A stretch of DNA of 64,000 nt from Trinickia acidisoli (GCF_017315725.1 NZ_JAFLRG010000001.1:2232001-2296000), one strand, 5' to 3'. Numbered from the stretch's first letter, positions 8,694-16,790 are shown. Numbers and translations: made by a program. The notes: generated by a model not told the origin, from the sequence alone.

Positions 8694-9326
8694 ATGACAA
8701 CTGAAAACCGCTCCAACGCCCGAAAACCGCTGGCAGCCGCCGTCGTGGTGGGCGCCGTGATCATTGTGGTCGCCCTGGCCGTCTTCGCTTACGCATCGCC
8801 CTACCTCGTGTTGAGCAAGCTGCGCGATGCCGTGCAGGCACGCGACGCGCAAACGATCGATCGCTACGTCGACTATCCGGCGCTGCGAACGAGCCTCAAG
8901 CAACAAGTGACCCAGATGTTGAGTCAGCGAGTCGATACGGAAAAGCTCCAGCATCCGCTTGCCGCGCTCGGCGCGCTCGTCGGCATGGCGCTCGTCAATC
9001 CGCTCGTCGATGCGTATGCCACGCCCGATGGCGTCGCAGCCTTGCTCGAAGGGCTGCCGCCGCAAGGGAAACCAGGCGAGACGCCGCCGCCTGTCGGCGA
9101 GGAGCAACCACAGCCAGTGCAGCCGGCGCAAGAAGCGCCCTCGGCACCTGCTTCGGCTTCGGAACAAACGGCTGCGGCGCCCGCCAAGGGCAGCGCCGGC
9201 TATCGAGACATGAGCACGTTTGCCGTCACCTATACGCGCGACACCGACACCCCGCCCTACAGCATCGTCTTTCATCGCCGCGGGTGGTTCTCGTGGCAAC
9301 TCGATGCCGTCGAACTCGCGCCATAG
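8694..9326 (+). CDS. DUF2939-type membrane-anchored protein
   Basis: From the ATG at 8694 (a TTG at 8667 is the alternative) the product has 210 residues. One N-terminal membrane segment (LAAAVVVGAVIIVVALAVFA, about residues 13-33) is followed by a periplasmic domain that opens with SPYLVLSKLRDAVQARDAQT and VDYPALRTSLKQQV, the pattern of DUF2939 proteins. A Pro/Gln/Glu/Ala-rich linker (about residues 117-165) leads to a final beta-rich piece. The function of the family is unknown. It is convergent with the universal stress gene. Confidence 0.75.
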   Translation: MTTENRSNARKPLAAAVVVGAVIIVVALAVFAYASPYLVLSKLRDAVQARDAQTIDRYVDYPALRTSLKQQVTQMLSQRVDTEKLQHPLAALGALVGMALVNPLVDAYATPDGVAALLEGLPPQGKPGETPPPVGEEQPQPVQPAQEAPSAPASASEQTAAAPAKGSAGYRDMSTFAVTYTRDTDTPPYSIVFHRRGWFSWQLDAVELAP

Positions 9327-9439
9327 CGCGCGGTCAGCCCACCCGCGCGCAGTCGAGAGCGTCGACTTGACCGGCCGAGAGCGAGGCGAAGGCAAGGCAT
9401 AGCTGCGTGCAGCGCGGCGAAGCCGGTCCTTCCGCGCGC

Positions 9440-9940
9440 TTAGCCGCCTGGACCGCCGGCATGCGCCATGGCCGCAGCCATGCTGGCGTCCTCTTGCTCG
9501 TGCGGTGCCGAAACCGCAACGAGGATGCTGCACGAAACGCGGTCGAGAAGCTGCGTGTTGCCGGCCCCCATCCACCATCGCGACAGCCCGCTGCGTGCGC
9601 GATGGCCGACGACAATGAGGTCGACTTTTAGCTGATCGGCAAGATTGGTAATTTCGTCGATCGGATGGCCGAACGCAAAGTGCCCGTGCGCTTGTACGCC
9701 ACGCTCCGTCAGCCAATCGACGCCTTCCTGCAGGATTTCCCGCGCGGCGTCCTCGAAACGGCCGCACGCAACGTCCGTCAGGAGCCCAGCGCTTTGGGCA
9801 ATGCTCGTACGCATGTCGACGACGGACAGCAAGTGCGTTTCCGCCTTCAGGTCGAGCGCGAGGTCGGCACCGCATCGCAACGCTTTGCGGCCCTCGCGCG
9901 AGCCGTCATAGCACAATAGGATTTTTTTGTAGCTTGCCAT
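9440..9940 (-). CDS. universal stress protein (UspA family)
   Basis: Two adjacent ATGs (9943, 9940); the GGAGG at 9946-9950 is five bases from the second, so 9940 is favoured. The 166-residue protein has the UspA fold: KKILLCYDGSREGRKAL at the N-terminus, then GHPIDEITNLADQLKVDLIVVG and the nucleotide-binding C-terminal pattern GHRARSGLSRWWMG through SCSILV. Proteins of this class help survival under starvation or oxidative stress, and many bind ATP. It stands alone, convergent with the DUF2939-type gene. Confidence 0.9.
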   Translation of the reverse strand: MASYKKILLCYDGSREGRKALRCGADLALDLKAETHLLSVVDMRTSIAQSAGLLTDVACGRFEDAAREILQEGVDWLTERGVQAHGHFAFGHPIDEITNLADQLKVDLIVVGHRARSGLSRWWMGAGNTQLLDRVSCSILVAVSAPHEQEDASMAAAMAHAGGPGG

Positions 9941-10200
9941 CATGGCCTCCCAGCCCGCGCGAATCGCGGTTCTTCATTTCAATCATGGTGCGCCGCAGTT
10001 GGACTGACAAGGCTAGGAAAACGCCTAGCCCGCCCTCGTCTCTATGCGCATGCACCACGGCGGCGAAAGCGTGCGTCGCTGCGTTGCACCACCGGGCGGC
10101 GCCACACTAGCACCACGCCGGCACGAAGCGCGAACGCGCGATGCAATAGAATGATCGCCTTCGGCCTAGAACCTTGGTGCGGTGCGTCTCGTTCGTCCTC

Positions 10201-11115
10201 ATGTCCAATAACGCCATCGAATTTCGCGACGTGGTGAAGCACTATGGCGATAAAGCCGTCGTCGACGGCTTGTCGTTTCACGTCCGTGCCGGCGAATGCT
10301 TCGGCCTACTCGGCCCCAATGGCGCGGGCAAAACCACCACGCTGAAGATGCTGCTCGGCCTCGTCGAGCCCGACTGCGGAGCGATCGCGCTATGCGGGCA
10401 AAGCATTCCGTCCGGCGCCCGCTTCGCGCGCCAGCGAGTCGGGGTCGTCCCACAGTTCGACAATCTCGACCCCGATTTCAGCGTACGAGAAAATCTGCTC
10501 GTGTTCGGCCGCTACTACGGTTTATCGCCGAGCAAAACCCGCGCCATGGTTCCGGATCTGCTTGAATTCGCACGCCTGGAAAGCAAAGCCGACGCGCGCG
10601 TCGGCGAGCTTTCCGGCGGCATGAGACGCCGTCTGACGCTCGCTCGCGCGTTGATCAACGATCCCGACGCGCTGATTCTCGACGAGCCGACGACCGGCCT
10701 CGACCCACAGGCGCGCCATTTGATCTGGGATCGATTGCGGTCGCTGCTCGCGCGGGGCAAGACGATCCTGCTGACAACGCATTTCATGGAAGAAGCGGAG
10801 CGGCTCTGCGATCGGCTGTGCATCATCGAGGAGGGGCGCAAAATCGCCGAGGGGGCGCCGAGCGCATTGGTGGCGAAGGAAATCGGCTGCGACGTCATCG
10901 AAGTCTACGGTCCCGATCCGGCGACGTTGCGCGACGAACTCGCGCCGTTCGCGACCCGTACCGAGATCAGCGGCGAAACGCTATTTTGTTACGTCCGGGA
11001 CCCGGCGCCGGTCAACGAGCGTCTGGCGGGCCGCTCGGGCTTGCGGTACGTGCACCGCCCGGCCAATCTCGAAGACGTGTTTCTGCGGCTGACGGGACGT
11101 GAAATGCAGGATTGA
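10201..11115 (+). CDS. NodI-like ABC exporter ATP-binding protein
   Basis: 304 residues from the ATG at 10201. It has Walker [11 protein letters not shown]-loop VVPQFDNLD, signature LSGGMRRRL, Walker [12 protein letters not shown] and the switch His in [11 protein letters not shown]. The NodI/DRA subfamily exports lipochitin oligosaccharides in rhizobia, but its members in Burkholderiales are mostly general exporters of unknown substrate. It forms a two-gene operon with the ABC-2 permease after it. No nod genes are nearby, so symbiosis should not be inferred. Confidence 0.9.
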   Translation: MSNNAIEFRDVVKHYGDKAVVDGLSFHVRAGECFGLLGPNGAGKTTTLKMLLGLVEPDCGAIALCGQSIPSGARFARQRVGVVPQFDNLDPDFSVRENLLVFGRYYGLSPSKTRAMVPDLLEFARLESKADARVGELSGGMRRRLTLARALINDPDALILDEPTTGLDPQARHLIWDRLRSLLARGKTILLTTHFMEEAERLCDRLCIIEEGRKIAEGAPSALVAKEIGCDVIEVYGPDPATLRDELAPFATRTEISGETLFCYVRDPAPVNERLAGRSGLRYVHRPANLEDVFLRLTGREMQD

Positions 11116-11233
11116 CCCGCTCCACCCCGATGCAACGGACGTTGCACCGCCGCCGCTTCGAAAGCAGGCAGGTGCCAAAGACGATGCTTACCGCATCAAA
11201 GTACGATGCGCACGACGGTTGAGAGAACGAAAG

Positions 11234-12079
11234 ATGGATGCCCCTCCTTACGATACGCGCGGGCGGGCGCGCGACACCGCCAAAACCGAGCGCGCGAGCC
11301 GCTGGCGGCTTGCGCTGCCGGCCAACGCAACGAACTGGATCGCGGTTTGGCGACGCAACTATCTCGTTTGGCGCAAGCTGGCGGCGGCGTCGATGCTAGG
11401 CAATCTGGCCGATCCGATGATCTACCTGTTCGGCTTAGGCTTCGGACTCGGCTTGATGGTGGGCCACGTCGACGGGGTCTCCTACATTGCATTCTTGGCC
11501 GCAGGCACGGTCGGCTCGAGCGTGATGATGTCGGCCACATTCGAGTCGATGTATTCGGGCTTTTCGCGCATGCACGTGCAACGAACGTGGGAAGCGATCA
11601 TGCATACGCCGCTCACGCTCGGGGACATCGTCGTCGGAGAAATCATTTGGGCGGCGAGCAAGGCGGTGTTGTCGGGGGCGGCCATCATGCTCGTCGCCGG
11701 CGTGCTCGGCTATGCGCGGTTTCCGTCGATGCTGCTCGCGCTGCCTGTCGTCGCGCTCGCCGGGCTCTCGTTCGCAAGCCTCGCGATGATCGTGACGGCG
11801 CTTGCCCCGTCGTACGACTTCTTCATGTTTTACCAGACGCTCGTGCTTACGCCGATGCTGTTGCTCTCAGGGGTGTTCTTTCCGCTCGCGCAATTGCCCC
11901 AGGCCGTCCGTCGCGTCGCCGCGATCCTGCCGCTCGAACATGCGGTCGAATTGATCCGCGCGGCCATGCTGGGACGTCCCATCGACGAAATCGCGGTACA
12001 TCTGGCGGTGCTGGCCGCTTATTCGATCGTACCGTTCTTCGTCTGCGCCGTACTGTTTAGGCGCAGATTGATGCGATGA
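11234..12079 (+). CDS. NodJ-like ABC-2 type permease
   Basis: The start at 11234 follows GAGAGAACGAAAG, 118 bp after the ATPase gene; the frame is open upstream of it. The 281-residue inner-membrane protein has about six membrane segments after a charged N-terminal tail (residues 1-40), with ABC-2 features [30 protein letters not shown] and [14 protein letters not shown] near residue 205. It pairs with the NodI-like ATPase as a half-exporter. The substrate is unknown. Confidence 0.88.
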   Translation: MDAPPYDTRGRARDTAKTERASRWRLALPANATNWIAVWRRNYLVWRKLAAASMLGNLADPMIYLFGLGFGLGLMVGHVDGVSYIAFLAAGTVGSSVMMSATFESMYSGFSRMHVQRTWEAIMHTPLTLGDIVVGEIIWAASKAVLSGAAIMLVAGVLGYARFPSMLLALPVVALAGLSFASLAMIVTALAPSYDFFMFYQTLVLTPMLLLSGVFFPLAQLPQAVRRVAAILPLEHAVELIRAAMLGRPIDEIAVHLAVLAAYSIVPFFVCAVLFRRRLMR

Positions 12080-12166
12080 CATGTGGGATGTCGGCGTGCG
12101 GCATACCGGCGTATCGGCCCGGCGCGCATGCCGCGATTCGCGGCGGCCCAACGGCGCCGCAACGGC

Positions 12167-12589
12167 TCACGCTTCGTCGTCGCTCCACGGGATCTCGACG
12201 TCGCTGATAAAAGCGACGGTCGCAAACGGACGTGCCTCGTGCCGGCCGATCTTGCCGTCCGCACGTTGCCATTCGACGCGAAAAACGACTGACGGAGTAT
12301 CCGCAAGCAGCCACACCGTGCGAATCTCGTCCGGGTCGGCCTCTTCGACAGGGCCATCGAGCGAGATCAGGAGCGTCTGGGGCCAAAGGCCGCCGTCAGG
12401 GTCGTAGATGCGCTCGCCGTCGGGAATCGACGTGAACGCCTCGACGCCGATCGTGGCGCAGGCATCGACGACCATCTTGCCGAGCGCCTGCAAAACCGCC
12501 GTGGCACGCATGGAATTGGCATGTCGGATCGCGAGGTCGCCGCGCGTCAATGCCTGCTCGAGTTTGGGGTGGGTCTTGTGTGTGCCCAT
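12167..12589 (-). CDS. hypothetical protein, 140 aa
   Basis: From the ATG at 12589, MGTHKTHPKLEQALTRGDLA. No signal peptide or membrane segment is seen. The middle and C-terminus are acidic and probably a mixed alpha/beta fold (AVLQALGKMVVDACATIG, then WLLADTPSVVFRVEWQRAD). It is convergent with the permease gene and downstream, on the same strand, of the candidate toxin-domain gene. That position would suit an immunity partner, but 138 bp separate them and nothing in the sequence shows it. I do not recognise the family. Confidence 0.65.
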   Translation of the reverse strand: MGTHKTHPKLEQALTRGDLAIRHANSMRATAVLQALGKMVVDACATIGVEAFTSIPDGERIYDPDGGLWPQTLLISLDGPVEEADPDEIRTVWLLADTPSVVFRVEWQRADGKIGRHEARPFATVAFISDVEIPWSDDEA

Positions 12590-12631
12590 GATGGTGTCGT
12601 AGCTCGCTTGGTTCTCGGGTGATTCATCGCC

Positions 12632-12653
12632 GGCGGCGCGTCAACGCGCCGCC
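12632..12653. terminator. GC-rich hairpin between two reverse-strand genes
   Basis: GGCGGCGCG, loop TCAA, CGCGCCGCC: a 9-bp perfect stem lying 75 bp beyond the stop of the toxin-like gene. No T-run follows, so its role as a terminator is only possible. Confidence 0.35.
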
Positions 12654-12727
12654 CAATGGACGAATCCTACCATTTGCGCCGTGCCGGCCCGCGCACGACG
12701 ACGATATCGGACACTTGCACGGGGCGT

Positions 12728-13645
12728 TCACGCGGGATCGCGCAACGACGGCGACGAATGCCGGCGCTTGTAATGCTCCTGCGCACGACGGTTGCGTCCC
12801 ATCGTCCAAGCCTCGGACGTATAAGCGACTGCCTTTCCGTGCACAGCCAGATCATCGTGGTAGCGCTGCGTCGAGACGAAATAACGCGGCATTTCGTCGG
12901 GCGCGAAACGGATGACCCCGGGTTGCGGACCCATATTGACGCCGCCGGCGTATGAAGCGTTGTTGCGTTCCGACCATCCGTCGTGCGCACCGTGCTGGAT
13001 CGGCGAATGCGGAAAGACATCGTAGGGCCCACATATCATTGGCGTACGAGGCGCGAGCCGCCAAGGCACATGCAGCCCAGTTGTTTCGAGGGCGGTATTC
13101 ATAGCCGGTACGAACAATTCCGGGTCGATTTCTTCGAATTCACCGAATTCATTCTTTCTGTAGACGCCATGAAGATCGATATCGCCACAAAAGGCATTGC
13201 CCGCCGCGTCTCGAAACAATCGGCCATCGACGAACACGCGCCCGTCTTTCTTGTCCGTCTTCTGATAAAGACCAGCCGGCTTGGGACGCACGGGCTCTCG
13301 CAAGGGTTCGCCCGTGTCCGTGACGTGCAACAGCCGGGCGGGATTGCCTGCCCGCACGTAGATGCACCACCGCAACTCATTGGCACACCGCTGAATGGCC
13401 GTGGCCTCTTTCGGATGCAGTCCTTTGCTCGCGAAGTCTTGATCGCGCTGCAATAGCGCGTCGGGCGGATGCAGCGGCGATAACGTGTAGCTGCCGCGGC
13501 GGCCGAACAGCGCGCCGAGCGAACGCATCGACGTCCCAGGACTAGTCGAATGCGTGACGGCATGTTCTCGGCTTACGGACGTGGAAGACTTCGGATTGCG
13601 CATCGCGTGGGCGTGCCGCTGAGCGTGTGCTGCAAATGCAAACAT
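12728..13645 (-). CDS. candidate anthrax edema factor/ExoY-like (nucleotidyl cyclase) domain protein
   Basis: 305 residues; the start at 13645 is well supported by GGGAGGAG six bases upstream. The N-terminal 40 residues look disordered and no signal peptide is seen. From about residue 60 on there is a pattern that recalls the anthrax_toxA family: SKGLHPKEATAIQR (Lys74, Lys79), CGDIDLHGVYR with an Asp155-x-Asp157 pair comparable to the metal-binding DxD of edema factor and ExoY, and SPIQHGAHDGW (His218) comparable to their NHGTEQ-type motif. The usual Asn six residues after that His is not present. Function is inferred from motif memory only; another toxin or an inactive relative is possible. 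Confidence 0.5.
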   Translation of the reverse strand: MFAFAAHAQRHAHAMRNPKSSTSVSREHAVTHSTSPGTSMRSLGALFGRRGSYTLSPLHPPDALLQRDQDFASKGLHPKEATAIQRCANELRWCIYVRAGNPARLLHVTDTGEPLREPVRPKPAGLYQKTDKKDGRVFVDGRLFRDAAGNAFCGDIDLHGVYRKNEFGEFEEIDPELFVPAMNTALETTGLHVPWRLAPRTPMICGPYDVFPHSPIQHGAHDGWSERNNASYAGGVNMGPQPGVIRFAPDEMPRYFVSTQRYHDDLAVHGKAVAYTSEAWTMGRNRRAQEHYKRRHSSPSLRDPA

Positions 13646-13772
13646 CGTCCGCTCCTCCCAAAGGCTTTACGACAGGGCAATTCGGCGACAACGGGACCAG
13701 CAAAGCTAAAACGCGAGAACACGTTCACTTTATCGAAGCTCGTGTCGCCGACCAAGTGCATGGCGGGAAACA

Positions 13773-13801
13773 AAAAGCCCAGTCCGAAGAACTGGGCTTT
13801 T
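13773..13801 (-). terminator. strong bidirectional terminator, probably the original tRNA-His terminator
   Basis: AAAAGCCCAGT, loop CCGAAGA, ACTGGGCTTTT: an 11-bp stem with U-runs in both directions. On the reverse strand it follows the displaced tRNA-His 3' end (13813-13826) by about a dozen bases, the normal distance between a tRNA and its terminator. Confidence 0.8.
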
Positions 13802-13812
13802 ACGAAATTCTT

Positions 13813-13826
13813 GGGGCTGATGGGAC
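13813..13826 (-). other. displaced 3' end of tRNA-His, distal attachment site of the integrative element
   Basis: GGCTGATGGGAC here (13815-13826) repeats the 3' part of the tRNA-His gene at 18868-18879 in the same orientation. Both are preceded by TTGGGG, with three bases (TGG) missing at this copy. Together with the terminator just outside it, this marks the far end of a roughly 5-kb insertion. Confidence 0.65.
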
Positions 13827-13883
13827 CCAAATTTTCCGTCCTAACCGTTGTCACTCCTACGCAGGGAGTGTTTATGTAGAGTT

Positions 13884-13904
13884 AGATGCCCCCACAGATG
13901 CCCC
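13884..13904 (+). repeat. paired AGATGCCCC repeats, candidate integrase arm sites (left end)
   Basis: AGATGCCCC occurs at 13884 and 13896, 12 bp apart. The related CGATGCCCCC occurs at the other end of the element (18739, and inverted at 18687). Tyrosine recombinases of this group bind such arm-type repeats near both attachment sites. Confidence 0.45.
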
Positions 13905-13975
13905 TGGTCCCTTTTTGTGGGAAAACAGGACCGTGATCGGGAAAAAAGGCGGCCTAACTCAATGTGAGGACGGCC

Positions 13976-14356
13976 GTGAAAATCATAACTGTGTTGCTGT
14001 TGGGGATTCTGTTGTTTTCTGGTCACACGGCGCACGCCGAAACCGACCTGCTGCTCATGGGCAAGTCCTGGCACTTCGGCCATGCTGTGCCAGCCGGCCA
14101 AGCCGGCTACGACGTGAATCAGTACAACTGGGGCGGCGGTTTGGAATACCGCGGCGACGCATGGCACGGCCAGTGGCTCGTCGGCGGCCTGACCTATCGC
14201 GATACCTTCCGGCAGCACGCCTATACGGTCTATGGCGGCTACTCGCCGATCTCCTTTGTCGACCAAAGGGCGTGCTCGAAGGGAACCGTCCTTTGCATCC
14301 GCGCCTCGAATTGTGCGAATAGCCTTTCCGCGATAGCGTCGACGGAAATTGATTGA
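13976..14356 (+). pseudogene. truncated exported protein, phage/island type
   Basis: The GTG at 13976 follows GAGG by seven bases and gives MKIITVLLLGILLFSGHTAHA, a clean signal peptide with cleavage after AHA. The mature part (LLLMGKSWHFGHA, NWGGGLEYRG, WLVGGLTYRDTFRQHAYTVY) resembles exported proteins of unknown function found in phages and islands, which continue with more beta strands after this point. Here, from about 14255, the frame simply reads antisense through the 3' end of the AlpA-like gene, so the tail (after GGYSP) is not its own. It appears to be cut by a recombination junction. Confidence 0.6.
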
Positions 14357-14604
14357 TCGATGACGGGCGATACCGCTTCGATTGCGTTGCCGTGGTCTGC
14401 ACGTGACGCTCGAGTTGGAGCGGGCGCGGGTTGCTCGTCCTTGCGCGCTTGGAGCCATGCATCGATATCGCCCTCACTCCATGCGGTGCCGCCCACGCCA
14501 AAAGGAAATGGCCGCGGGAAGGCGCCCTCAACAATCATCCGGTAGATGGTGGCTTGGCTTAGGTTCACCTTTGATGCGACCTGCCCGATTTCGATGGCGT
14601 TCAT
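14239..14604 (-). CDS. AlpA-family helix-turn-helix regulator
   Basis: The start at 14604 has GGAGTCGGCA before the ATG. The 121-residue product opens with IEIGQVASKVNLSQATIYRM, then FPRPFPFGVGGTAWSEGDIDAWLQ, the MerR-like fold of AlpA/phage regulatory proteins (residues 3-60). The C-terminal half (VIDQSISVDAIAERLFAQFE) is an added tail that may mediate oligomerisation. AlpA proteins in P4-type islands activate the integrase or excision genes; this is the likely role here. Its last 100 bp overlap, antisense, the truncated exported-protein frame. Confidence 0.82.
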   Translation of the reverse strand: MNAIEIGQVASKVNLSQATIYRMIVEGAFPRPFPFGVGGTAWSEGDIDAWLQARKDEQPAPAPTRASRADHGNAIEAVSPVIDQSISVDAIAERLFAQFEARMQRTVPFEHALWSTKEIGE

Positions 14605-15039
14605 TGCCGACTCCAAGAAGAAACGACGATGTCGCGCACTCTGGGGCAAGACACGATCGTTGAATCGTGACCTATCGTGCGGCGCGAGCTCGTCGACGCT
14701 CGCGACGCCACGCCAGTCTCGCAGCGCTGACCTACAACCTTTTCTTGTTAAACGTAGTTGTGATTGGCATGGTCAGATCGATACGGCAATGCCTATTTTC
14801 TGCAACGCGTCCATTGGCGCCTGATGGTTAAGTACGCTAAACGCGGCGTGTATAGTTGACTAAACTTCTCCCTCTCGTGGCGACCCGCTACGAGAGACAT
14901 TCACTTGCAAATTGATTCTCTCGATTAAAACGCAGGTATCGTCAAAATAATCCATCACACGCCGCTCGCCAAAAAATATCCTGTCGCCCGCTCGATCCAT
15001 TCGATCCGGGCTTTCCTTTACAACCAGGAGATAGGCAGG
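14605..15039. promoter_or_regulatory. divergent intergenic region of the island
   Basis: 435 bp with no convincing gene, AT-richer than the backbone, between the AlpA-like gene (reverse) and the winged-helix gene (forward). It includes a 7-bp inverted repeat, CTCTCGT...ACGAGAG, around 14872-14896. It presumably holds both promoters and, possibly, excision factor sites. Confidence 0.4.
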
Positions 15040-15594
15040 ATGGCAACGAAAAGGCAGATCCTTAGCAAGCGCGCGGAGATGATCGAACTTATCAAGATGC
15101 ATCCCGGCATCTCGTCCGCCGAGCTCGCGCAACGCGTTGGCATCAACGGCGCAAGTAAGGTTACAACAGCACTGTGGCAATACGTTCGCAACCAAAAGAT
15201 CGTCACCGAGCGCGCCGAGATCGAGGGTCGATGGATGAATAGGCACTACATGGCAGACCATGTGCCGCCCGATGCCGTCGAGCGAATCACACAGCGCATT
15301 GTCGACGCGTCCGATGCGGTCCCGGCAGTCAAGTCCCCCCAAGCGAGAAACAGCGTCTTCGACGTCCCGCATGCTTCAAAGGTGAAGACGAATACTCGGG
15401 CACCGCAATCAGAAAAATCGGTATCTGTCGTCCGCCAGGCATCGAGGTTTGCATGCGCCATAACGGGCGACGGCGGCCTCGTACTGATGCGCGACGGGGC
15501 CATCGAGTCGTCACTTACCGAGGGCGAGACGTCGCAGGTTCAGGCATGCCTGATGAAGCTCGCAGCAGCGAAGCTATTCGCGACGATGGCGTGA
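15040..15594 (+). CDS. winged-helix DNA-binding protein of the island
   Basis: 184 residues; AGGAG and GGCAGG precede the ATG. The N-terminal 65 residues form a winged helix: MIELIKMHPGISSAELAQRV (helix-turn-helix) then NGASKVTTALWQYVRNQKIV and a wing. A linker of about 60 residues leads to a C-terminal segment, FACAITGDGGLVLMRDGAIE, predicted to be beta-rich. It is probably a regulator of island genes. The last bases of the gene and the hairpin after it are duplicated near 15948. No closer family is recognised. Confidence 0.72.
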   Translation: MATKRQILSKRAEMIELIKMHPGISSAELAQRVGINGASKVTTALWQYVRNQKIVTERAEIEGRWMNRHYMADHVPPDAVERITQRIVDASDAVPAVKSPQARNSVFDVPHASKVKTNTRAPQSEKSVSVVRQASRFACAITGDGGLVLMRDGAIESSLTEGETSQVQACLMKLAAAKLFATMA

Positions 15595-15621
15595 TGGTTA
15601 GCCGGCGTCGGGGCGCCGGCT
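15571..15621 (+). repeat. direct repeat copy 1 (gene 3' end plus hairpin)
   Basis: About 50 bp covering the last codons of the winged-helix gene and the hairpin AGCCGGCG-TCGGGG-CGCCGGCT. Copy 2 is at 15948-15997. The hairpin may be a transcription terminator without a T-run. Confidence 0.7.
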
Positions 15622-15654
15622 GATAACATGGCGCAAACAACAACGAGGGACCAC

Positions 15655-15933
15655 ATGCGAGCCATATATGCAGCGGCCGCCATCGCGCTTGTCGCCGGAT
15701 GCACGACGATCTCTGACGTCACTCCGGCCGGCGACGGCAATTACACGGTGACGACGCAGGTGCGCGGCGGAATGACGCCCTGGGGCGAAGTCAAAGCGTC
15801 GAGCTTGAAGCGCGCCGACGAGTATTGCCGGCAGCAAGGCAAGCAGATGCATCAGGTCGACATGCAAACGCACGGCGTCCGCGGATGGACCCCGCAAGAA
15901 GCCGATCTGACGTTCTCTTGCGTGGCCGGGTGA
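15655..15933 (+). CDS. small lipoprotein
   Basis: The ATG at 15655 follows GAGGG at a good distance; the frame is open upstream to 15628. The 92-residue precursor has the lipoprotein signal MRAIYAAAAIALVAGCTT with the lipobox LVAG/C, so the mature protein starts with a lipidated Cys at about residue 16. The rest (VTTQVRGGMTPWGEVKASSL, RADEYCRQQGKQM) resembles small envelope lipoproteins common on Burkholderia phages and islands. The role is unknown. Confidence 0.78.
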   Translation: MRAIYAAAAIALVAGCTTISDVTPAGDGNYTVTTQVRGGMTPWGEVKASSLKRADEYCRQQGKQMHQVDMQTHGVRGWTPQEADLTFSCVAG

Positions 15934-15947
15934 CGGAAGACGCCGCC

Positions 15948-15997
15948 AAGCTCTTAGCGACGATCGCGTGATGGGTGCCGGCGTCGGGGCGCCGGCT
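15948..15997 (+). repeat. direct repeat copy 2 (pseudo 3' end plus hairpin)
   Basis: AAGCTCTTAGCGACGATCGC continuing through GCCGGCGTCGGGGCGCCGGC. It matches 15571-15621 with few changes, but no open frame enters it. It looks like a leftover from duplication of the end of the winged-helix gene, placing a hairpin between the lipoprotein gene and hicAB. Confidence 0.65.
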
Positions 15998-16034
15998 CGC
16001 GCGCCATCGAGCGAAACGTCCATCACGTCACATC

Positions 16035-16055
16035 TGATAGCACTATCTGCTATCA
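16035..16055. promoter_or_regulatory. palindromic operator before hicA
   Basis: TGATAGCA, spacer CTATC, TGCTATCA: perfect 8-bp arms ending 8 bases before the hicA start. This is the expected position for autorepression by HicB or the HicAB complex. Confidence 0.65.
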
Positions 16056-16063
16056 TTCTCAGC

Positions 16064-16318
16064 ATGAACAGCAAACAACGCAAAACGCTCGGAGCGATCT
16101 TCGCGAAGCCGACTCAAGGCGGCATCGTGTTCACCGACATCGAATCGCTTGTTCGGGCGCTTGGCGGTGAGGTGCTGGAGCGCGAAGGATCACGCGTCAA
16201 GATCGCCCTGAATGGTCAGGAATGGCGCTGCCACCGGCCGCATCCTGGCAAAGAAGCCCGCAAATATCAGGTCGAAGAAGCGCGCGAATTTTTCGAACGT
16301 GCTGGAGTGAAACCATGA
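16064..16318 (+). CDS. hicA: HicA-family mRNA interferase toxin
   Basis: 84 residues from the ATG at 16064; the frame is open upstream but only this part is conserved. HicA toxins cut mRNA and so stop growth. They have a dsRBD-like fold with an essential His, here probably in EWRCHRPHPGKEARKYQVEE at residues 52-71. The preceding segment (DIESLVRALGGEVLEREGSR) matches the family. Its stop overlaps the hicB start (ATGA), showing translational coupling. The toxin-first order is typical of hicAB. It appears intact. Confidence 0.88.
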   Translation: MNSKQRKTLGAIFAKPTQGGIVFTDIESLVRALGGEVLEREGSRVKIALNGQEWRCHRPHPGKEARKYQVEEAREFFERAGVKP

Positions 16319-16647
16319 ACACGATGATCTACAAGGGCTATACAGCCCGTATCGATTTCGATGATCGAGACAACATCTTCGTCGGGCGCGTGCTTGGCGT
16401 GAGTTCGATCATCAGCTTTCACGGCGAGACCGTGAAGCAGTTGCAGAAGGAATTTAAGGTCGCCGTCGACGATTTTTTGGCCGACTGCGAGGAACGCGGC
16501 GTCGCGCCTGAAAAGCCAGCCTCAGGAAAGCTGATGCTGCGCATCCGGCCCGAAGTTCACGCTGCCGTCAGCGTCGCCGCCCAGGCCAGCGGCAAGAGCA
16601 TCAACCAGTGGGCCGACGAGGTACTAGAAAGGGCCGCACACGCGTAA
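16315..16647 (+). CDS. hicB: HicB-family antitoxin
   Basis: 110 residues. The N-terminal HicB fold (MIYKGYTARIDFDDRDNIFV, then GVSSIISFHGETVKQLQKEF) neutralises HicA. The C-terminal 45 residues (LRIRPEVHAAVSVAAQASGK, then SINQWADEVLERAA) form a ribbon-helix-helix domain that should bind the palindrome before hicA. The start overlaps the hicA stop by one base pattern, ATGA. Complete and intact. Confidence 0.9.
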   Translation: MNTMIYKGYTARIDFDDRDNIFVGRVLGVSSIISFHGETVKQLQKEFKVAVDDFLADCEERGVAPEKPASGKLMLRIRPEVHAAVSVAAQASGKSINQWADEVLERAAHA

Positions 16648-16790
16648 GACAAGCTCGAGCAACTGGCCGGTGCTGTGGGTGGGGGAGATGATTGGGGTGC
16701 CGATCGCCGTAGCGAGGGCGGAGACTGCGCAGACGTGACAAAGCCCGCGCGGGGCGGGCTGAGCTCGACGCATTCCTTGCTGCTTTGAAC

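Noticed and set aside
10201..12079. symbiotic nodulation genes nodIJ
   Set aside because: The sequences are NodIJ-like, but no nod, nif or host-signal genes are near; general exporters of this family are common in Burkholderiales.
14546..14824. 92-codon forward frame before the winged-helix gene
   Set aside because: Half of it is antisense to the AlpA-like gene start, with no ribosome-binding site and random composition.
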